Of a DNA stretch of 17,885 nucleotides, positions 13,980 through 17,885 are shown one piece after another. Origin of the DNA: Elusimicrobiota bacterium. Lineage in GTDB: Bacteria > Elusimicrobiota > Elusimicrobia > Elusimicrobiales > Elusimicrobiaceae. The position numbers and the translations under genes were made by a program. A model generated the notes under the pieces. It was not told the DNA's origin. It searched no databases and saw nothing but the letters and a program-made list of their open reading frames with translations. The stretch lies in assembly GCA_023393825.1 (NCBI GenBank), contig JAEXBW010000056.1:1-17885 (forward strand), in the 5' to 3' direction. How positions within the stretch are numbered: position 1 is the first letter of the stretch; each line of letters begins with the position of its first letter.

Positions 13980-14469
13980 TATCCCCACGCAATGGTTTAA
14001 AGGATAAATATCTGACGGTTAAAAGATACAAAGGCGGAGTTAAAAGCCCCGTTATAGCTGAACCTAAAATTAAACTTTTAAATCCCTGCCAGATAAAATG
14101 CTCGGTAAAAATACTGCCTAAAATGCCGTATAAAATTACGCAGAGCACGTTTAAAACAGACGCGACAACAACCTGCGGGCCTATATCTTTAAAGTCAATT
14201 TTATCGTGGATAATGTAGAAAATAAACATAATAAGAGTTAACACTAAAGCATAGCCGCCAAAAAGCGTGCTGCCGAAAAAATCTAAAAACAAACCGCTGA
14301 TAAAAGCGAAGGTATACCCGCCGCTTTCGTTTAACATACCCGCCATAATAAGGCAGAAAGCAGGCATTACGCCAATGCTTATGCCGACGGAGGAAAAAAT
14401 TAATATACACGCCCAATGAATAATTGTGGCGACTAAAAAAATAAAAAGGATATTTAAGAATTTAAGCAT
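13957..14469 (-). CDS. mreD: Rod shape-determining protein MreD
   Basis: Small polytopic inner-membrane protein (170 aa, five to six predicted helices) of the elongasome, a partner of MreC, MreB and RodA. Sequence conservation in the family is low. The call rests on length, hydrophobic profile, the SGLFLDFFGSTLFGGYAL stretch (the typical G-x-x-x-D-x-x-x-x-x-x-x-G-x-x-x-L signature) and position between mreC and mrdA. The start overlaps the mreC stop (TAATG), with AAAGGCGG upstream as ribosome-binding site, so it is coupled to mreC translation. Confidence 0.92.
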   Translation of the reverse strand: MLKFLNILFIFLVATIIHWACILIFSSVGISIGVMPAFCLIMAGMLNESGGYTFAFISGLFLDFFGSTLFGGYALVLTLIMFIFYIIHDKIDFKDIGPQVVVASVLNVLCVILYGILGSIFTEHFIWQGFKSLILGSAITGLLTPPLYLLTVRYLSFKPLRGDNENKAIF

Positions 14470-15347
14470 TATTTTTTACCGCCTTTGGTTTTGGGCGTTT
14501 CGTACACGGCCCTCATTATAAGAATTTCTTTAACTTTGGCGGGGTCTACCGCAAGTTTAAGCGAAGGTTTTAAAAATGTTACGGAAGGGTCGTTTTGCGC
14601 GGCTTCAACACCGCTGAGTGAACCCATTAAAATACCGTCGGGGAACAATGCGCTGGAGGCGGAGGTATAAACCTTTTCCCCCTCCTGCAAAGGAGTGGCC
14701 AGCGGGATATATTTTATATCAACGCCGCCCCTGCCGTTACCGCCCGCAAGGCCTTCTATACCGCTGACGGAAAGGAAAGCCGTGGCGGAAAAATCTTCGT
14801 CCGAAGTCAAAAGAATTTTTGAGGTTTTGGGGGAAACTTCTATAACTTTACCGACGAGGCCGATTTCCCCGTTTTCTATCGCTACGACGGGAGAGCGCAG
14901 CTCTATTCCGTTTTCGCTGCCTTTATCGGCAATAATGGTGCCGCGTTTGGAAGGCTCCCTGTACATAACTTTTGCCCAAGCGCCTTTCCATTTATTTTGA
15001 TTGTACACGTCAAGCGCGCTGGCAAGCCTTTGGTTTTCCCTAAGTAAAATATCAGTTTGCGCGTTTTGTATTTTTAAATCTTTAATTTCTTTTTTAAGCG
15101 CGGCGTTTTCTTCCGCGACGGTTAAAAGCGCGGCGGCGGAAGAACTTACACCGTCTAAATATTGCGTAACCGCGTGCGCGGCGCGGATTTGCGGGATAAA
15201 AATATAAGAAAGTACCGCCCTTGTGGAGTTAACCGGCATTTGAAGCGGCAGAATTATGACAAACAGCGAAAGCACAATAAATACCGCAGGCAGTATTTTG
15301 CTGTAGCCCAATGTTGTTTGCTTTTGTTTGTTTCTTTTCTTTTCCAT
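14469..15347 (-). CDS. mreC: Rod shape-determining protein MreC
   Basis: Periplasmic scaffold protein of 292 aa that binds and activates PBP2/RodA. Cytoplasmic Lys-rich N-terminus, one membrane helix (about 18-36), a coiled coil (about 68-112, VAEENAALKKEIKDLKIQN...LLRENQRL), then the double beta-barrel domain with KVMYREPSKRGTIIADKGSENGI (typical MreC start of the barrel) and GIEGLAGGNGRG. The length is normal. It is the first gene after the terminator downstream of mreB and needs its own promoter. The nearby ribosome-binding site is weak (AAGAGC) and the leader is unusually GC-rich. Confidence 0.95.
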   Translation of the reverse strand: MEKKRNKQKQTTLGYSKILPAVFIVLSLFVIILPLQMPVNSTRAVLSYIFIPQIRAAHAVTQYLDGVSSSAAALLTVAEENAALKKEIKDLKIQNAQTDILLRENQRLASALDVYNQNKWKGAWAKVMYREPSKRGTIIADKGSENGIELRSPVVAIENGEIGLVGKVIEVSPKTSKILLTSDEDFSATAFLSVSGIEGLAGGNGRGGVDIKYIPLATPLQEGEKVYTSASSALFPDGILMGSLSGVEAAQNDPSVTFLKPSLKLAVDPAKVKEILIMRAVYETPKTKGGKK

Positions 15348-15355
15348 TTTGCTCT

Positions 15356-15412
15356 TGTGCGCGTGCGCGCGGAATAATATAAAAATCTTTTTACGCGCGC
15401 GTACGGCGCGCA
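15356..15412 (-). promoter_or_regulatory. GC-alternating tracts flanking the putative mreC promoter
   Basis: Two purine-pyrimidine alternating tracts, 16 nt at 15356-15371 and 14 nt at 15392-15405, bracket an AT-rich 20-bp core carrying TATATTATT (minus strand), a plausible -10 for mreC. The tracts can pair (TGCGCG with CGCGCA plus an inner GC stem) to form a strong hairpin if transcribed from upstream, or adopt Z-DNA when supercoiled. No convincing -35 was found. Confidence 0.45.
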
Positions 15413-15455
15413 GGCCTTTTTTATTTTATACTAAATACTGAGAATAAAAAATAAG

Positions 15456-15491
15456 AAAGCGGGTACTTCCTCGTAAGAAGATACCCGCTTT
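15456..15491 (-). terminator. Intrinsic terminator downstream of mreB
   Basis: Long stem AAAGCGGGTA / TACCCGCTTT extended by CTTC / GAAG with a single bulged base and a 7-nt loop. Leftward it is followed by a T-rich stretch (TTTCTTATTTTTTATT). It starts 18 bp beyond the mreB stop and separates mreB from mreC. Confidence 0.9.
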
Positions 15492-15509
15492 AGTAGTGTT
15501 GTTTAAAAA

Positions 15510-16535
15510 TTACAAGAACTTCTTAAATTTACCTTCTGCAAGAAATTCCAGATATTTGCCCGTACCCAAAGCTACGCAGCTTAAAGGATCTGCCGCTCTA
15601 TGCACAGGTATATCGGTTTCCTTTTTAATAAGTTCCGTCATGCCGCGCAGTAAAGAGCCGCCGCCTGCCACAACCAAGCCTCTATCAACAAGGTCGGCCG
15701 CGAGTTCTGGCGGTGTTTCTTCCAGCGTGCTTTTGACAAGTTCAACAATAGCGCGTACAGGCTCTAAAAGCGCTTGTCTGATTTCTTCGGAAGTAACCGT
15801 CATCGTGCGCGGTAAACCTTGTGTCTGGTCGCGCCCTTTGACTTCCATCGTTTTTTCTTCTTCCAAAGGATAGACTGAGCCTATATTTATTTTTACGTCT
15901 TCGGCTGTTGTTTCCCCTATTATAAGGTTGTATTTCTTTCTGAAATACTGAATGATGCAATCGGTAATTTCGTCGCCTGCAATATCTATTGACTTGGCCA
16001 CAACCATACCGCCAAGTGATATTACAGCCACTTCCGTCGTGCCGCCGCCGATATCAACAATCATACTGGCATGCGGTTCGGTAATGGGCAAATCAGCCCC
16101 CATTGCGGACGCCATAGGTTCTTCTATAAGATAAACCTCTCTGGCTCCCGCCTGTTTGGCTGCGTCTTCTACTGCGCGGCGCTCCACCCCCGTAATGTCG
16201 GAAGGTATTCCGATTACGATTCTGGGACGGAGAAGGCTCTTTCTGGTATGTACGCTGCGGATGAAGTAACGAATCATTTCCTGAGTTACTTCAAAATCTG
16301 CTATAACACCGTTCTTCATCGGGCGTACTGCTACTATATTTGCGGGTGTTCTGCCCAGCATTTGCTTGGCTTTACTTCCTACGGCTTTAACTTCGCCTGT
16401 GTCCCTATCCAAAGCGACTACGGACGGCTCTCTGAGTACGATGCCTTTGTCTTTAACATATATAAGACAGTTGGCCGTACCCAGATCCATGCCCATATCG
16501 TTGGATAAAAGACCGCCTAAATAGTCTAATACCAT
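15510..16535 (-). CDS. mreB: Rod shape-determining protein MreB (actin homologue)
   Basis: Membrane-associated ATP-binding actin-like filament protein of 341 aa that orients the elongation machinery. Family motifs: phosphate-1 DLGTANCLIY (about 17-26), REPSVVALD, RPMKNGVIADFE, PSDITGVERRAV, IEEPMASAMGADLPI, phosphate-2 DIGGGTTEVAVISLGG (161-176) and the adenosine motif AGGGSLLRG. The length is typical. Its ATG directly abuts the rplQ TAA with no intervening base. The ribosome-binding site GGTGG lies inside the rplQ 3' end, so mreB belongs to the rpoA-rplQ transcription unit and is probably translationally coupled to it. A terminator immediately after it splits it from mreCD. Confidence 0.98.
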   Translation of the reverse strand: MVLDYLGGLLSNDMGMDLGTANCLIYVKDKGIVLREPSVVALDRDTGEVKAVGSKAKQMLGRTPANIVAVRPMKNGVIADFEVTQEMIRYFIRSVHTRKSLLRPRIVIGIPSDITGVERRAVEDAAKQAGAREVYLIEEPMASAMGADLPITEPHASMIVDIGGGTTEVAVISLGGMVVAKSIDIAGDEITDCIIQYFRKKYNLIIGETTAEDVKINIGSVYPLEEEKTMEVKGRDQTQGLPRTMTVTSEEIRQALLEPVRAIVELVKSTLEETPPELAADLVDRGLVVAGGGSLLRGMTELIKKETDIPVHRAADPLSCVALGTGKYLEFLAEGKFKKFL

Positions 16536-16880
16536 TTAATCCACCAATTTAATTATAGCTACTTCCGCGTTATCGCCTTTTCTTATTCCGGCTCTGTAAA
16601 TGCGGGTATAGCCGCCATCTCTCTTGGCGTATCTTTCCGCTAAAACTTCAACGAGTTTTTTGTAAGCAATCTTGTCGCTTACCGCATTTTTAAGAGCTAA
16701 ATTATCACCGGCTTTTGCAAGCGTGATAAGGCCTTCAACTTCGCGTCTTACTTCTTTGGCTTTGGGTAATGTGGTTTTTACTTGTTCGTGCAAAACTATG
16801 CTGATAGCCATATTGCCAAGCATCGCTTTTCTGTGGGCGGTAGTTTTACCGAGTTTACGATATCCCGTATTCTTAATCAT
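16536..16880 (-). CDS. rplQ: 50S ribosomal protein L17
   Basis: Large-subunit ribosomal protein of 114 aa, near the polypeptide exit. The N-terminal block LGKTTAHRKAMLGNMAISIVLHEQ and the C-terminal GGYTRIYRAGIRKGDNAEVAIIKLVD are characteristic. AAGGAG overlaps the rpoA stop region about 12 nt upstream of the ATG. It lies 16 nt after rpoA, the standard alpha-operon order, but is followed with zero spacing by mreB instead of ending the operon. Confidence 0.98.
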   Translation of the reverse strand: MIKNTGYRKLGKTTAHRKAMLGNMAISIVLHEQVKTTLPKAKEVRREVEGLITLAKAGDNLALKNAVSDKIAYKKLVEVLAERYAKRDGGYTRIYRAGIRKGDNAEVAIIKLVD

Positions 16881-16896
16881 AACTAAAGGTTACTCC

Positions 16897-17856
16897 TTAT
16901 AATTTCATGCCGAGCTCTAATTTCATATCGGCTAACTTTGCTTTAACTTCATCGAGCGATCTGGCACCGAAATTCTTTACCATTTTAAGCTGGGCTTCCG
17001 TCTTGCCGACGAGATCGCGCACAGTTTTAATGCCTTCTGATTTTAAGCAGTTGACAGACCTGGAAGAAAGCTCAATAAAATCTACGGACTGGTCCAAGAG
17101 TTCGTCAAGCTTATCGTTTACGGCTGTTGCCGCAACGGCTTCCTGCGCGGGTTCTTCCTGCGCGGGCTGTTCTTCGCCTTCTATCGTAAAGATATGGAGC
17201 GACTGAGATAAAAGTATGGCTGCTTTATGAAGCGCTTTTCTGGGCTCTAAAGTACCGTCGGTAGTAATCTCGAGGATGAGTCTGTCATAGTCGGTTTTTT
17301 GACCAACGCGGGCAGGTTCTACGTCGTAATGTACTTTTAAGATGGGAGAGAAGATAGCGTCAATAGGCATAAAACCCGCAGGTCTTGCGCCTTTGGCTAC
17401 TTCTTCCGCGTAACCTTTACCTTTGGAAATTTCAATTTCCATTCTGATTGCGCCGCCGACTTCAAGCGTGGCGATGGCTAAATCTTTGTTGATGATTTCT
17501 ACGCCGTCGGTTTCGGCAATGCTGTGAGCCGTAACCACACCGGGTTTGTCAGCCGTTAAGGTTAAGTATTCTCTATTTTTGCCTTCAAGTTTAACTCTTA
17601 ACTTTTTAAGGTTAAGAAGAATTTGAATGACATCTTCCTTAACGTTGGCAATGGTGCTGTATTCGTGCGTGGTGCCTTCAACGCGGACAGCGGTAACTGC
17701 AGCGCCTTCAAGACCGGAGAGGAGGATTCTTCTTAAAGAATTGCCTACCGTGTGTCCGAAGCCTGATTCGTAGGGTTCAGCTACAAATTTACCGTAGGTG
17801 CTGCTTTCGCTTTCTACCTTAATGTTCTTTGGTAATACTAAATTGTCAAAAGCCAT
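16897..17856 (-). CDS. rpoA: DNA-directed RNA polymerase alpha subunit
   Basis: RNA polymerase alpha subunit of 319 aa. The N-terminal assembly domain (about 1-226) has EPYESGFGHTVGNSLRRILLSGLEGAAVT and FMPIDAIFSPI...VEPARVGQKTDYDRL...EITTDGT. A flexible Gln/Glu/Pro/Ala linker (about 227-247) contains a short PAQEE direct repeat. The C-terminal domain (about 248-319, ELSSRSVNCLKSEGIKTVRDL, NFGARSLDEVKAKL) binds UP elements and activators. The length is usual. The ATG at 17856 has a strong GGAGGA ribosome-binding site. Upstream ribosomal genes (normally rpsD) would lie past the right edge. Confidence 0.98.
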   Translation of the reverse strand: MAFDNLVLPKNIKVESESSTYGKFVAEPYESGFGHTVGNSLRRILLSGLEGAAVTAVRVEGTTHEYSTIANVKEDVIQILLNLKKLRVKLEGKNREYLTLTADKPGVVTAHSIAETDGVEIINKDLAIATLEVGGAIRMEIEISKGKGYAEEVAKGARPAGFMPIDAIFSPILKVHYDVEPARVGQKTDYDRLILEITTDGTLEPRKALHKAAILLSQSLHIFTIEGEEQPAQEEPAQEAVAATAVNDKLDELLDQSVDFIELSSRSVNCLKSEGIKTVRDLVGKTEAQLKMVKNFGARSLDEVKAKLADMKLELGMKL

Positions 17857-17885
17857 TTTTCCTCCAAATTATTTGGAATAGTGTT

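Noticed and set aside
13980..13988. GTG start extending PBP2 by three residues
   Set aside because: No ribosome-binding site upstream of the GTG, while the ATG at 13979 has GGGGA close by. The difference is trivial and not provable from sequence alone.
17863..17875. CCAAAT-A-ATTTGG palindrome before rpoA as an autoregulatory site
   Set aside because: Only a short AT-rich palindrome overlapping the ribosome-binding site region, with no independent support.

Overview
The window is a compact, entirely leftward (minus-strand) bacterial chromosome segment with about 40-45% GC by eye. Gene content and the pilin N-termini (G|FTLTE leader followed by YTK...KSRA.EAINLL) fit Elusimicrobiota (Elusimicrobium-like gut lineages). 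That assignment is inference from remembered family features, not from a search. The envelope genes (complete rod-shape set, PBP2, exported amidase, long pilins) point to a rod-shaped cell wall and a type IV pilus/secretion apparatus whose assembly genes are elsewhere.

Read in the direction of transcription (right to left): rpoA and rplQ (17856-16536), then mreB, whose ATG directly follows the rplQ stop. A strong terminator follows mreB. After a 162-bp spacer with two GC-alternating tracts comes the elongasome operon mreC-mreD-mrdA(PBP2)-rodA, continuing into a stand-alone DUF2344 gene and rng (RNase G/E), closed by a terminator. Two very large, cysteine-rich pilin-like genes follow (766 and 671 aa). 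Each has its own promoter and its own terminator, and the two promoters are near copies. Then come a YgjP-type zinc metallopeptidase overlapping an exported N-acetylmuramoyl-L-alanine amidase, and the glycine-cleavage genes gcvT-gcvH at the left end, with gcvP presumably just outside the window.

Functionally the right part couples transcription/translation genes (rpoA, rplQ) to cell-elongation machinery: MreB filament, MreC/MreD, and the RodA-PBP2 glycan polymerase/transpeptidase pair. The left part adds wall hydrolysis and one-carbon metabolism. The accessory part is the pair of giant pilin paralogues (3968-8481). They share an N-terminal pilin stalk, a Cys-rich neck and a C-terminal cap, but have unrelated tandem Cys-rich repeat modules between them, with an even number of cysteines after leader cleavage. 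This is the strongest candidate for an under-described system: modular disulfide-knitted pilin adhesins or surface fibres. No RNA genes, insertion sequences, CRISPR arrays or gene-free stretches longer than 300 bp were seen.
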